Of a stretch of 64,000 bases of DNA, positions 38,078 through 47,755 are shown in pieces; within the stretch, counting starts at the first letter, position 1; every line of letters begins with the position of its first letter. Under the pieces are notes generated by a model, which was not told the origin of the DNA, did no database searches, and saw nothing but the letters and a program-made list of their open reading frames with translations. The stretch comes from Bacteroidales bacterium. Its GTDB lineage: Bacteria; Bacteroidota; Bacteroidia; Bacteroidales; UBA932. Made by a program: the position numbers and the translations under genes. The DNA is taken from the NCBI GenBank assembly GCA_012798805.1, contig JAAZMM010000003.1, positions 1 through 64,000 on the forward strand. The letters are read 5' to 3'.

Positions 38078-39369
38078 AACCACAATTATTGATAGGAGCA
38101 TTAAATTCGGGAAGCGGTAAAACCACTTTCACAATGGGATTCCTGCGACTTTTGAAAAGGCAAGGGATACAGGTTCAACCTTTTAAATGTGGACCTGACT
38201 ATATTGATACCCGGTTTCATTCATTAGCTTCAGGAGCCGCCTCCATCAATTTAGACACTTGGCTTGCATCGGAAGAACATCTGCGTTATCTGTACAGTTC
38301 GTATGGTAAAGATGCAGATGTCTGCGTTGTTGAGGGGGTGATGGGCCTGTTTGATGGCTATTCGAGGATGAAGGGAAGCAGTGCAGAGGTGGCTGCTTTG
38401 ATGGATATACCGGTGCTCTTGCTGGTAAATGCCCGCTCTATCGCCTATTCCGTAGCTCCGCTTCTCAGTGGTCTTGCCAATTTTTCACCAAATGTGCGGA
38501 TCATAGGCGTGGTCTTCAACCAGGTCTCTTCAATCTCTCATTATGCTCATTTACAAGAGGCATGTCAGGATGTTGGTGTGGAGTGTTTTGGTTATCTGCC
38601 CAACACAAAGTCTTTGAAAATGCCTTCCAGGCAATTGGGGTTAGCTTTTGGTGCCAAAAAACGGATGGATTTGCAAATGGATCAGGCGGCGGAATTGATA
38701 GACAAACATGTGAATATTGGACGGTTGTTGGAAGTTTGTGAGCGTCCGTTTCCCGGCTGTGAAGAGAAACTGGATAGTTCTGGTAATCTGACCATTGCGG
38801 TTGCCAGGGATGCTGCATTCAATTTTGTTTATAGGGAAAATATAGCTCAACTGGATAGATTGGGGAAAATTCTCTATTTTAGCCCATTAAAGGGGGATGC
38901 TTTGCCGGCGGCTGATTTAGTCTATTTCCCGGGAGGTTATCCTGAACTATATGCATACCGTTTGCAGAAGCAGGAACGGCTGATGAATGAGTTGAAGAAG
39001 TATGTGGAGAATGGTGGGCATCTGTTGGCGGAATGCGGTGGGATGATTTTCCTCTCTCGTTCATTGGTCACCAGAACAGGCGAAAAGAGATATATGATGT
39101 CCGGCATTCTGCCTCTGGATTGTACAATGGAGAATGCTCGTCTCCATTTGGGGTATCGGAAGATGAGTATAGCAGGCAGTGAGTGGCGGGGGCACGAATT
39201 TCATTATTCGGAAGTAGTGTTACCTGAGGCAATTCCTTCAGTTGCAACTCAGCAGAATGCCAAGGGTATAGATGTTCCTACACCATTATATCGCTATAAG
39301 AATGTGATAGCCGGCTTCACTCATTGGTATTGGGGAGAAAAGGATATTATGGATTTGTGGAACCTATAA
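38074..39369 (+). CDS. cbiA: Cobyrinate a,c-diamide synthase
   Basis: LIGALNSGSGKTTFTMGFLRLL, CVVEGVMGLFDGY, FPGGYPELYAYRLQ, LLAECGGMIFLSRSL; GATase domain present. Confidence 0.95.
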   Translation: MKPQLLIGALNSGSGKTTFTMGFLRLLKRQGIQVQPFKCGPDYIDTRFHSLASGAASINLDTWLASEEHLRYLYSSYGKDADVCVVEGVMGLFDGYSRMKGSSAEVAALMDIPVLLLVNARSIAYSVAPLLSGLANFSPNVRIIGVVFNQVSSISHYAHLQEACQDVGVECFGYLPNTKSLKMPSRQLGLAFGAKKRMDLQMDQAAELIDKHVNIGRLLEVCERPFPGCEEKLDSSGNLTIAVARDAAFNFVYRENIAQLDRLGKILYFSPLKGDALPAADLVYFPGGYPELYAYRLQKQERLMNELKKYVENGGHLLAECGGMIFLSRSLVTRTGEKRYMMSGILPLDCTMENARLHLGYRKMSIAGSEWRGHEFHYSEVVLPEAIPSVATQQNAKGIDVPTPLYRYKNVIAGFTHWYWGEKDIMDLWNL

Positions 39370-39382
39370 TAAATAATAATTG

Positions 39383-40543
39383 ATGAAGAGAGTTACAATA
39401 CTAAGCATATGCCTGCTGCTAATACTAATGACGGGATGTAAAAACAGGGGGCAACGGATACTCCTAACATCGGTCGGGGACGTAGGGGAGGCTCAGGCCT
39501 TTGTGGAGCAAATAAAGCCGAAGTATGCAAAAGGTTTTCTGGTGACCTATACTGAAGAGGGTTGTCTATTAGAGATCAGAGATCCCCAGAGTACAAGTGA
39601 CAATCGCTCTTTTCATTATTTTTTGATTCCCCGGGGAGTTACTCCCAAACAAGTTCCGAAAGATTACACTTTAATTGAGGTGCCGGTGCGAAGTGTTATT
39701 TGTATGACCTCACTGCAACTATCCAATTTTATCAAGTTGGATGAATTGGATAGGGTCGTGGGAATCACCAGTACCCGACATTTATTTAATGAAGAGATAA
39801 ACCGAAGACTGGAAGATGGAAGGACGCGTAAAATAGGCATTGAGGGCAATTTTGACAACGAGGTAATTATGGGTGTAAATCCGGATGTGATATTGATCTC
39901 TCCTTTTAAACGCGGAGGATATGATGCCATGAAAGAGGTGGATATTCCCCTGATTCCTCATACCGGTTATAAAGAAATGTCTCCGTTAGGACAGGCTGAA
40001 TGGATTAAATTTGTCGGCTTATTGACGGGAACGGAGGATAAGGCCAACATTTGTTTTGCCGGCATAGAACAGAGATACAACGAGTTGAAAGAACTAGCAT
40101 CAAATGTTAAAGATCGTCCGGTGGTTTTTAGTGGTGAAATGCGTGGAGGCAATTGGTATGCAGTTGGAGGAAAGAGTTTTTTAGCTCAATTGTTCAAAGA
40201 TGCAGGAGCAGATTATTTTTTAAAGGATAACCAGGAGTCCGGTGGAGTCGTTCTCGATTTGGAAACTGTCTATTTTCAGGCTGCTGATGCCCGTTATTGG
40301 CGTATTGTCAATAGTTATCAAGGTACTTTTACTTATGATGTTTTGAGGAAAAATGATGACCGTTATGCCGATTTTCGCGCTTTTAAGGAGAAAGGAATAA
40401 TATATTGCAATATGCGTGAGAAGCCCTTTTATGAGAAAATGCCTGTAGAGCCGGAGCTTATTTTGGCAGACTTAATCAAGATATTTCATCCCCAACTGTT
40501 ACCGGAGGATTATCAGCCGGTTTATTATGAGTTGTTGAAATGA
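39383..40543 (+). CDS. ABC transporter substrate-binding lipoprotein (BtuF-like)
   Basis: Lipobox LILMTGC; VVGITSTRHLFNEEINRRLEDGRTRKIGIEGNFDNEVIMGVNPDVILIS; followed by FecCD permease and ATPase genes. Confidence 0.88.
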   Translation: MKRVTILSICLLLILMTGCKNRGQRILLTSVGDVGEAQAFVEQIKPKYAKGFLVTYTEEGCLLEIRDPQSTSDNRSFHYFLIPRGVTPKQVPKDYTLIEVPVRSVICMTSLQLSNFIKLDELDRVVGITSTRHLFNEEINRRLEDGRTRKIGIEGNFDNEVIMGVNPDVILISPFKRGGYDAMKEVDIPLIPHTGYKEMSPLGQAEWIKFVGLLTGTEDKANICFAGIEQRYNELKELASNVKDRPVVFSGEMRGGNWYAVGGKSFLAQLFKDAGADYFLKDNQESGGVVLDLETVYFQAADARYWRIVNSYQGTFTYDVLRKNDDRYADFRAFKEKGIIYCNMREKPFYEKMPVEPELILADLIKIFHPQLLPEDYQPVYYELLK

Positions 40544-41580
40544 GAAGCAGGGTTGTACCATCTATGCTGTTGCTGGCACTATCTATATTGGTGCTTTTAA
40601 TGCTAAACCTTTTTCTGGGTTCAGTATCGATTCCATTCCGCTCTATTTGGAATATATTATGGGGAATGAATGATGGGGAATCTATTATTTGGCACAATAT
40701 AGTCATGAAATCGCGTGTTCCTCAAGCATTGACAGCCATGGTTGCCGGTGCCGGATTAGCAGTCAGTGGTTTACAGATGCAGACTGTTTTTCGCAATCCT
40801 TTGGCCGGTCCATCGGTACTTGGAATCAGTTCGGGTGCCAGTCTAGGGGTGGCTTTCGTCATTTTGTTGTCGGGAAGTATTGGGGGTGTAGCTTTGAGTC
40901 GTTTAGGCTTTGTGGGTGAACTTGCTGTGACCATGGGGGCTATTATAGGTGCTTTGTCTATTATGGCATTGATTGTTTATGTCTCCCAACGGGTGCGCGG
41001 GAATGTAACTTTGCTGATAATTGGAGTGATGATCGGCTATGTTGCGAGTGCTGTTATCGGAGTGTTGAAGTTCTTCAGTGTTGAAGAAGATGTCCGTGCA
41101 TATGTAATTTGGGGACTGGGTAGCTTCGCGCGTGTCTCAGGCAATAAAGTTACTCTATTTGTCTCTATCATGGCTCTCTTGCTTCCACTATCACTCCTGC
41201 TTATCAAGACCTTAAATCTCTTATTGTTGGGTGACGACTATGCTCGGAATTTGGGTCTTAATATAAAGCGCGCCCGTATGTTGGTAATAACCTGTTCAGG
41301 AGTCCTGGTAGCTATCGTAACTGCCTATTGTGGCCCGATTACTTTTCTTGGATTGGCAGTACCCCATCTTTGTCGGGCAATTTTCCAAACTTCAAACCAT
41401 CGTGTTTTGATGCCGGCATCAATGTTTGCCGGAGCAGCATTGGCGTTGCTTTGCAATCTCATTGCCCGAATGCCGGGTTTTGAGGGGGCATTGCCCGTCA
41501 ATTCCGTTACTGCCTTAATTGGTGCGCCCATAGTCATATATGTATTATTCAAGAAACGACGCGAAGAGGTGACTGAATGA
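40540..41580 (+). CDS. FecCD-family ABC transporter permease (BtuC-like)
   Basis: AGAGLAVSGLQMQTVFRNPLAGPSVLGISSGASLGVA, GPITFLGLAVPHLCR. Confidence 0.95.
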   Translation: MRSRVVPSMLLLALSILVLLMLNLFLGSVSIPFRSIWNILWGMNDGESIIWHNIVMKSRVPQALTAMVAGAGLAVSGLQMQTVFRNPLAGPSVLGISSGASLGVAFVILLSGSIGGVALSRLGFVGELAVTMGAIIGALSIMALIVYVSQRVRGNVTLLIIGVMIGYVASAVIGVLKFFSVEEDVRAYVIWGLGSFARVSGNKVTLFVSIMALLLPLSLLLIKTLNLLLLGDDYARNLGLNIKRARMLVITCSGVLVAIVTAYCGPITFLGLAVPHLCRAIFQTSNHRVLMPASMFAGAALALLCNLIARMPGFEGALPVNSVTALIGAPIVIYVLFKKRREEVTE

Positions 41581-42587
41581 TGAAACAGGAAACCATACAA
41601 ATAAAGGAGCTGTCTATCGGGTATAGAGGCAAGACCAGGCCTCACATCGTAGCACAGAATATCAATGCTACAATTTGTAACGGCGAATTAACCTGTCTGC
41701 TTGGAGCAAACGGAGCAGGTAAGTCCACTTTGATACGTACCCTGTCTGCATTTCTAAGGCCATTGGCCGGGGAAATAATAATTATGGGCAAACCTCTGCG
41801 AGAATATACTGACAAGCAACTGGCAACTGTTATTGGCGTGGTATTGACCGGAAAATCTCACTTACGCAATATTACGGTTTCAGAACTTATCGGTCTGGGA
41901 CGTAGCCCTTACACCGGGTTTTGGGGTACATTAAAGAAAAAAGATCAGAGCATTGTGGAGAATGTTATAGAGCTGGTTGGTATTGGGGATCTTAAAACAA
42001 ATATGGTGCATACCCTGAGTGATGGTGAACGCCAAAAGGTAATGATTGCTAAAGCTTTGGCACAGGAAACCCCTATTATATTTCTTGATGAGCCTACCGC
42101 ATTTATTGATTATCCCAGCAAAATAGAGATACTCCATCTACTTCACCGCCTATCCCGTGAGATGCGTAAAACTATATTTTTCTCCACACATGATTTGGAA
42201 TTGGCGCTTCAAATTGCCGACAAGGTTTGGCTAATGGAGAGAAATAAAGAACTCCTGTCAGGCACTCCCGAAGACCTGGCTCTGGATGGTAGTTTGGGTG
42301 GTTTTTTTAAAAGTAAAGGTGTGGCTTTTGACCCCTGGAGCGGTCTTTATCGCGTAGATCACCTCTTTGATAAAGAGCTGCATTTAAAGGGAAACGGTCT
42401 CAAATATGCTATGGTACAGAAAGCTCTGCGCCGTAATGGCATATATGCCTCCTCAGATGTCAACTCGCAGATAGTTGTTGTTGCTGACGATGCTTTAGAT
42501 GGCTATACGATCCATACACCAAAAGAGGAGAAGTTGCATGTAAAAAAAATATTGGATGTGGTGGACGCAATACTATCGATTTTGTAA
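41577..42587 (+). CDS. ABC transporter ATP-binding protein (BtuD-like)
   Basis: LLGANGAGKSTLIRTLSAFL, TLSDGERQKVMIAKALAQETPIIFLDEPTAFID. Confidence 0.95.
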   Translation: MMKQETIQIKELSIGYRGKTRPHIVAQNINATICNGELTCLLGANGAGKSTLIRTLSAFLRPLAGEIIIMGKPLREYTDKQLATVIGVVLTGKSHLRNITVSELIGLGRSPYTGFWGTLKKKDQSIVENVIELVGIGDLKTNMVHTLSDGERQKVMIAKALAQETPIIFLDEPTAFIDYPSKIEILHLLHRLSREMRKTIFFSTHDLELALQIADKVWLMERNKELLSGTPEDLALDGSLGGFFKSKGVAFDPWSGLYRVDHLFDKELHLKGNGLKYAMVQKALRRNGIYASSDVNSQIVVVADDALDGYTIHTPKEEKLHVKKILDVVDAILSIL

Positions 42588-42665
42588 CTTTGATCTACAG
42601 GATAGCACATTTGGCCAAAATTAAAAAATGTTCTACATTCGCAAGATAAACCAAAATATCGCGAT

Positions 42666-43142
42666 ATGACAGAACGACAATTGCATATCAAATATCTCGA
42701 ATATTTTTCCGCCTCTAAATTGCCCTCTCCCGATAGGGAGCTTCTGGAAAGTGCAGTCAGCGCAGCCGATGGTGCCTATGCAAGGTATTCATTATTTAGA
42801 GTAGGTGCAGCTGTGCGTATGAGCAACGGCGAGGTGGTTATCGGATCAAATCAGGAAAATGCTGCATATCCTTCAGGCCTTTGCGCAGAGCGTACTGCAC
42901 TCTTTTATGCCTCAGCCCGCTATCCGAAGGAGAGTGTGGAGGCCATTGCCGTCGTAGCGGTGGATGAGAATGGTGTCTTGTCTGAGTTGACCTATCCCTG
43001 CGGTGCATGTCGTCAGGTGATGGCGGAATATGAGATGCGTGCCGGTCGCGATATAAAGATAATAGTGGGTAGTGCGGGTGCTGTACAGGTTTTCACGGGA
43101 GTGAAATCTTTAATGCCGTTTATATTTGATAATTTGGCATAA
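42666..43142 (+). CDS. cdd: Cytidine deaminase
   Basis: AAYPSGLCAERTALFYA, PCGACRQVMAEY. Confidence 0.95.
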   Translation: MTERQLHIKYLEYFSASKLPSPDRELLESAVSAADGAYARYSLFRVGAAVRMSNGEVVIGSNQENAAYPSGLCAERTALFYASARYPKESVEAIAVVAVDENGVLSELTYPCGACRQVMAEYEMRAGRDIKIIVGSAGAVQVFTGVKSLMPFIFDNLA

Positions 43143-43147
43143 AAAAA

Positions 43148-43244
43148 GGGTAAGCTTGATATATCGCACCGCTACAACCATCTACCCTTGCTGCCTTCCG
43201 ACCCTGGGGGAGTTCAATGGGAGCTGGTCGTATATGACTTACCC
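43148..43244 (-). ncRNA. ffs: Small bacterial signal recognition particle RNA
   Basis: Reverse strand GGGTAAGTCATATACGACCAGCTCCCATTGAACTCCCCCAGGGTCGGAAGGCAGCAAGGGTAG...CTTACCC, poly-T downstream. Confidence 0.95.
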
Positions 43245-43294
43245 AACTACAAAATTAGCTATATTTTCTTTAATAAACAATTTTTTGACTCTCA

Positions 43295-44485
43295 TTGATA
43301 CCGGACAAATCACATAAGATAGCAATAGGCCTCTCCGGAGGGGTGGACTCAAGTGTTGCGGCACTGCTTCTAAAACGTGCCGGATATGATCTGTTTGCCC
43401 TCTTTATGCAAAATTGGCACGACACCACGGGGACTCTTCATGGCGATTGCGAGTGGGAAGAGGATCGGGTTATAGCAGAAATGGTGGCCAAAAAACTCGA
43501 TATTCCTTTTCATTTTGTCGATTTAAGCGACATCTATCGCAAACGTGTGGTGGATTATATGTTTAGCGAATATGAGAAGGGGCGTACCCCCAATCCTGAT
43601 GTGTTGTGCAATCGGGAGGTTAAGTTTGATGCTTTTCTTAAGAGAGCACTTGAACTTGGGGCTGATTTTGTGGCCACAGGCCACTATTGTCGCAAAGATC
43701 ATTTCCGGGATGCTTCCGGAAATACCATTTACCGCATACTTGCGGGCAGGGACCCGGGTAAGGATCAAAGCTATTTTCTTTGTCAGCTCGACCAGCAGCA
43801 GCTGAGTCGTGCTCTTTTTCCGATAGGAGATCTCTTGAAAAGCGAAGTGAGGGAACTGGCGCGTGAAGCTGAACTTCCTACTGCTGAAAAGAAGGACTCG
43901 CAGGGTATTTGCTTTGTCGGAAAGGTGGATTTACCCCAATTTCTTCAGCAGAAATTAAAACCCAGAGAGGGCGATGTAGTGGAAATATTCAGAGAGTACT
44001 ATGACTCTTTGCCCAAACCTAACTCTTTTGAAGAACTTTCCACACCGGTTAGTTATACTCCTTCACAGGGAAAGGTTATCGGACGACATCAAGGGGCGCA
44101 CTATTACACGGTAGGTCAGCGAAAAGGGCTTAATATCGGTGGTCATAAAGAGCCGATATTCATCATCTCCATTGATATAGAGACAAATACCATATATGTA
44201 GGGGAGGGGCAGTCGCATCCGGGACTTTACCGTCCTGCTCTAAAGATTCTCCCCGAGGAGGTTCACTGGATAAGAACTGACCTCGCACTGAAGGTGGGCG
44301 AAGAGTTGGAGTGTGATATACGTATCAGATACCGCCAACCTCTGCAGAAAGGTAGGCTTGTCTGCCGTCAGGAGGGCTTATATGTTCTTTTTGATAAGCC
44401 CCAGAGAGGAATCACGCCGGGTCAATTTGCAGTCTGGTATGCCCCTGACGGTGAAATGCTTGGTAGTGGTATTATCAATAGTTGA
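43295..44485 (+). CDS. mnmA: tRNA 2-thiouridine(34) synthase MnmA
   Basis: IAIGLSGGVDSSVAALLLK, TPNPDVLCNREVKFDAFL, DQSYFLCQL, DSQGICFVGKV. Confidence 0.97.
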   Translation: MIPDKSHKIAIGLSGGVDSSVAALLLKRAGYDLFALFMQNWHDTTGTLHGDCEWEEDRVIAEMVAKKLDIPFHFVDLSDIYRKRVVDYMFSEYEKGRTPNPDVLCNREVKFDAFLKRALELGADFVATGHYCRKDHFRDASGNTIYRILAGRDPGKDQSYFLCQLDQQQLSRALFPIGDLLKSEVRELAREAELPTAEKKDSQGICFVGKVDLPQFLQQKLKPREGDVVEIFREYYDSLPKPNSFEELSTPVSYTPSQGKVIGRHQGAHYYTVGQRKGLNIGGHKEPIFIISIDIETNTIYVGEGQSHPGLYRPALKILPEEVHWIRTDLALKVGEELECDIRIRYRQPLQKGRLVCRQEGLYVLFDKPQRGITPGQFAVWYAPDGEMLGSGIINS

Positions 44486-44530
44486 TTCTTATAACTCTAT
44501 ATTTAAGTCTAAACGCTAACAATAACCATA

Positions 44531-45964
44531 ATGAGCTCTTTCAGAAAATATCTTCTTCTATTGCTGGTTTCAGCATTTGCATTGGCTTCCTGCGGGGATC
44601 CGATTGATCCGAAATCGGTTCTTTCCGATGATGCAAACCTTACTTCAGTCTCATTTTCGAAGGCCGATAATCCTTCAATGTCAGTAACAGCGCATTCTGC
44701 CCCTTGTCTGGGCTATCTTGCCGTGACTGTTCCCGAAGGCACCAATCTTACTGCACTCAAGGCAAAATATTATGTTTCAGATGGTGCCGTGGTGTTGATA
44801 GGGGGGCAGAAACAGGTGAGTGGCGTCACTATTAACGACTTTTCAAATATTGTTGATGTGCAGGTGGTCTCCGAGTCAGGAAACGTTAAGAGAGATTATG
44901 TCATCTATGTCAAGACCGGCAATGCATCGGTGGATGCGAAATTTTACCAGTTTATGGTGAAACACTCAGTGCCGGGAGTCTCTTTCTCAGTGATGAGAAA
45001 TGAAAAGGTGCTCTATTCTACCGGTTATGGTTATGCGGTGGTGGAAAACAGGACTAAAACTACTCCGGATCATCTTTTCCGCCTTGCGAGCATCTCTAAA
45101 CAATTTACCACGCTCTGCATTATGGTGCTTTACGAAAGAGGGTTGCTGAGCATTGATGACCAGGTTTTTGGCGAAAATGGTATTCTTAAAAACGAATTTA
45201 AGATAAAAGGCCAGGAACATTTGATTACCGTGCGTCATCTTCTTCAACATTCGGCAGGATGGACAAGGGATGAAATTGATCCGATGTTCAATAGTGTCAG
45301 AAATGGAAAGACTCTTGATGAACTTCTTCAATGGGTGCTTGACAACCAGACTCTGAAATTTACCCCCGGTACGAATTATAACTACTCCAATGTGGGATTC
45401 TCCTTTCTGGGTCGTGTCATAGAGGTTGTGAGCGGCAAATCTTATGAGGCATTTCTCAAGGAAGATGTGCTCAAGCCGATGGGTATAACCGATATTCATG
45501 TAGGTGGTGGTATTGATGAGCGCAGAGCTAACGAATGTGTCTATTATTCCCAGGATGGCACAAATGGTTATGGCAACCCTATGCAGGTTATCGCAGCCTG
45601 TGGCGGTCTTATCGCCTCCACAAATCAATTGATGAGTGTGCTGGCACATATTGATGGCAGAGATGGTGTTCCCGATCTCCTTAAGCCCGAAACTCTTGAC
45701 CTGATGTATAACTCGGAAATTGACCCGAATGCAGATTCCGGCACAAATCTCCGAAGGTATGGACTTGGATGGAGACGTCTTGCGGGATATTATCCGGGTG
45801 CCCATTGGCATGGGGGCAACATTGCCGGTACGGCTACCATCTGGGTAGGCAACACAAATGCCGGAATGAGTGCGGCTATTCTTTGTAATTCCCGTAGTTA
45901 CGACAAGAGCATTGATGGTGATATGCAGACAATGATCCGTGATCTTATGGAAGTATTTCAGTAA
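44531..45964 (+). CDS. Lipoprotein with N-terminal DUF5018-like domain and C-terminal serine hydrolase (beta-lactamase/class C family)
   Basis: Lipobox FALASC; RLASISKQFTTLCIMVLYERGLLSIDD (SxxK), NYSNVGFSFLGRVIE (YxN), HWHGGNIAGTATI. Confidence 0.88.
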   Translation: MSSFRKYLLLLLVSAFALASCGDPIDPKSVLSDDANLTSVSFSKADNPSMSVTAHSAPCLGYLAVTVPEGTNLTALKAKYYVSDGAVVLIGGQKQVSGVTINDFSNIVDVQVVSESGNVKRDYVIYVKTGNASVDAKFYQFMVKHSVPGVSFSVMRNEKVLYSTGYGYAVVENRTKTTPDHLFRLASISKQFTTLCIMVLYERGLLSIDDQVFGENGILKNEFKIKGQEHLITVRHLLQHSAGWTRDEIDPMFNSVRNGKTLDELLQWVLDNQTLKFTPGTNYNYSNVGFSFLGRVIEVVSGKSYEAFLKEDVLKPMGITDIHVGGGIDERRANECVYYSQDGTNGYGNPMQVIAACGGLIASTNQLMSVLAHIDGRDGVPDLLKPETLDLMYNSEIDPNADSGTNLRRYGLGWRRLAGYYPGAHWHGGNIAGTATIWVGNTNAGMSAAILCNSRSYDKSIDGDMQTMIRDLMEVFQ

Positions 45965-45980
45965 CAAACTATAAGTAACA

Positions 45981-47273
45981 ATGGTGGGCAGGAAAAGTGA
46001 TATGAGTGATATAATTGTAATTGGAGGAGGAGCGGCCGGTATGATGGCTGCCATCAAGGCAGCCGAAATGGGATGCAATGTGACCCTTTTGGAGAAAAAT
46101 GAAATTTGTGGCAAAAAAATTCTCATTACGGGAAAGGGCAGATGCAATCTTACCAATACGAAACCATGGTCGGAGTTTTCCACCCACATCCATCCCTCCG
46201 CAAATTTTCTAAAACCGGCATTTTTCAACTTCAACAATAGCGCAACAATGGAGTTTTTTAATTCCATTGGCTTGCCAACCACGGTGGAGCAGGGTGACAG
46301 GGTTTTTCCTCGCTCTATGCGTGCAGCAGATGTTCCTTTAGTGCTTGTGGCCAGAATGCAGAGTCTTGGAGTGGATCTGAAATGCTCTTCTCAAGTGTTG
46401 AATATCTCCTATAGTGATGACCTTTTTCATTGTGTGTGCGGTAGAAGAGATATTTCGCGCGGTGAGCGCATTGAGGTGGTAAAATATTCTGCTCCGGTAC
46501 TTATTATTGCTACGGGAGGTCTCTCTTACCCGGGTACCGGCTCTACCGGTGATGGATATGAATTTGCAAGGAGTCTGGGGCACACTATAAATGAGACCTT
46601 CCCCTCACTTACGGCTCTGATGCCGAGGGTCTATGATACCGATCTGGTGGGAATAGAGTTGCGCAATGTTGGGCTCTCTCTCTTTATTGATCTGGATCTG
46701 ATTAAAATCGAGGATGGTGAACTCACATTTACCCCAAATGGTATCGAAGGAGCACTCGGTTTTCGTCTTAGCAGACGTGCGGTAAAGGCTTTGATAAAGG
46801 GGCAGAGGGTGGAGTTGGTGCTTGATCTCAAGCCGGCACTCTCGTTGGAAAAATTGCGTGCCCGCATTGCCAGGGATCTGGCTCAGATGGGAGTAACCTC
46901 AGACAATGTAGGCCGTAACAGATTTCGCGCTCTTCTGCGCGGACTTATGCCTGCTGCGCTGGTAGCTCCTTTTCAGCATCATCACAAAGAGCTCACTATC
47001 TCAAACCTTCCGGAAAAGCTCAAAGAGTGGAGATTTGAGATAAAATCCTATACCGGCTATGAACGTGCAGTCGTTACCGCCGGAGGCATCCCTCAGAAGG
47101 AGCTCATTGCCAAAACAATGGCCTCCAGAAAGCAACCTAACCTCTATTTTGCGGGAGAAATAATCGATATTGACGGGGATACCGGAGGATATAACTTGCA
47201 GGTAGCTTTCTCTACCGGAGCCCTGGCTGGAGAATCTGCCGCTCAGCAGATATTGAAACTGAAAAGTTCCTGA
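45981..47273 (+). CDS. HI0933/YhiN-family NAD(P)/FAD-dependent oxidoreductase
   Basis: IIVIGGGAAGMMAAIKAAEMGCNVTLLEKNEICGKKILITGKGRCNLTNTKPW; GGYNLQVAFSTGALAGESAA. Confidence 0.93.
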   Translation: MVGRKSDMSDIIVIGGGAAGMMAAIKAAEMGCNVTLLEKNEICGKKILITGKGRCNLTNTKPWSEFSTHIHPSANFLKPAFFNFNNSATMEFFNSIGLPTTVEQGDRVFPRSMRAADVPLVLVARMQSLGVDLKCSSQVLNISYSDDLFHCVCGRRDISRGERIEVVKYSAPVLIIATGGLSYPGTGSTGDGYEFARSLGHTINETFPSLTALMPRVYDTDLVGIELRNVGLSLFIDLDLIKIEDGELTFTPNGIEGALGFRLSRRAVKALIKGQRVELVLDLKPALSLEKLRARIARDLAQMGVTSDNVGRNRFRALLRGLMPAALVAPFQHHHKELTISNLPEKLKEWRFEIKSYTGYERAVVTAGGIPQKELIAKTMASRKQPNLYFAGEIIDIDGDTGGYNLQVAFSTGALAGESAAQQILKLKSS

Positions 47274-47755
47274 CCTCCCCACTCCATAATAAAGGGTTGA
47301 CTCTTATTCACAACTCTCCTTGGTGCAAGTTCGAATAGCAGCATATCTCCTATGCGGAGCAGAGAGTTGTGCGATATCTTCTCCATCCATTTGCCGATAT
47401 GCTCCGGAGTGATGTCAGGACAAAGTTCCTCTAGTCTCTCAGCAGGGGAAAGGGGAGATGGGACAACAGTAGTTGCATCAAAAGTGGTACTCCTTGTCAG
47501 GGAAAAGAGATCTCCCTCAGCCAGAATGTTTCCTGCGTAGAGAGTTACCCCATAACCTGCCTCATCATAGTAGCGCCTTGCAAATCTCTGTGCAATTGCC
47601 TTGCCGGACTTGCAGATTCTTATACAAATACAGGGGGCAGCCTCCAATACTGAAATAGCATCGGGGCAATAAAAATCCCTCGCCACATGCACAAGAGTAG
47701 TGTCAGGGCGAAAATAGTAATTGTCGCAATTGTAAGGAATGACTATCAGATTCAT
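47243..47755 (-). CDS. FAH-family-like protein, probably divergent or inactive
   Basis: CICIRICKSGKAIAQRFARRYYDEAGYGVTLYAGN resembles the FAH-family segment of the type VVRICRLGKxIAERFAxRYYDExxxGIDFTARD. Confidence 0.55.
   Translation of the reverse strand: MNLIVIPYNCDNYYFRPDTTLVHVARDFYCPDAISVLEAAPCICIRICKSGKAIAQRFARRYYDEAGYGVTLYAGNILAEGDLFSLTRSTTFDATTVVPSPLSPAERLEELCPDITPEHIGKWMEKISHNSLLRIGDMLLFELAPRRVVNKSQPFIMEWGGQELFSFNIC

Noticed and set aside
42615-42630. TTTGGCCAAA palindrome upstream of cdd
   Set aside because: Short, AT-flanked 10-bp palindrome likely by chance; no second copy seen near other promoters.
44987-46282. 431-aa minus-strand ORF antisense to the serine hydrolase and oxidoreductase genes
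   Set aside because: Spans two well-supported opposite-strand genes, has no recognisable domain and reads like a shadow ORF.
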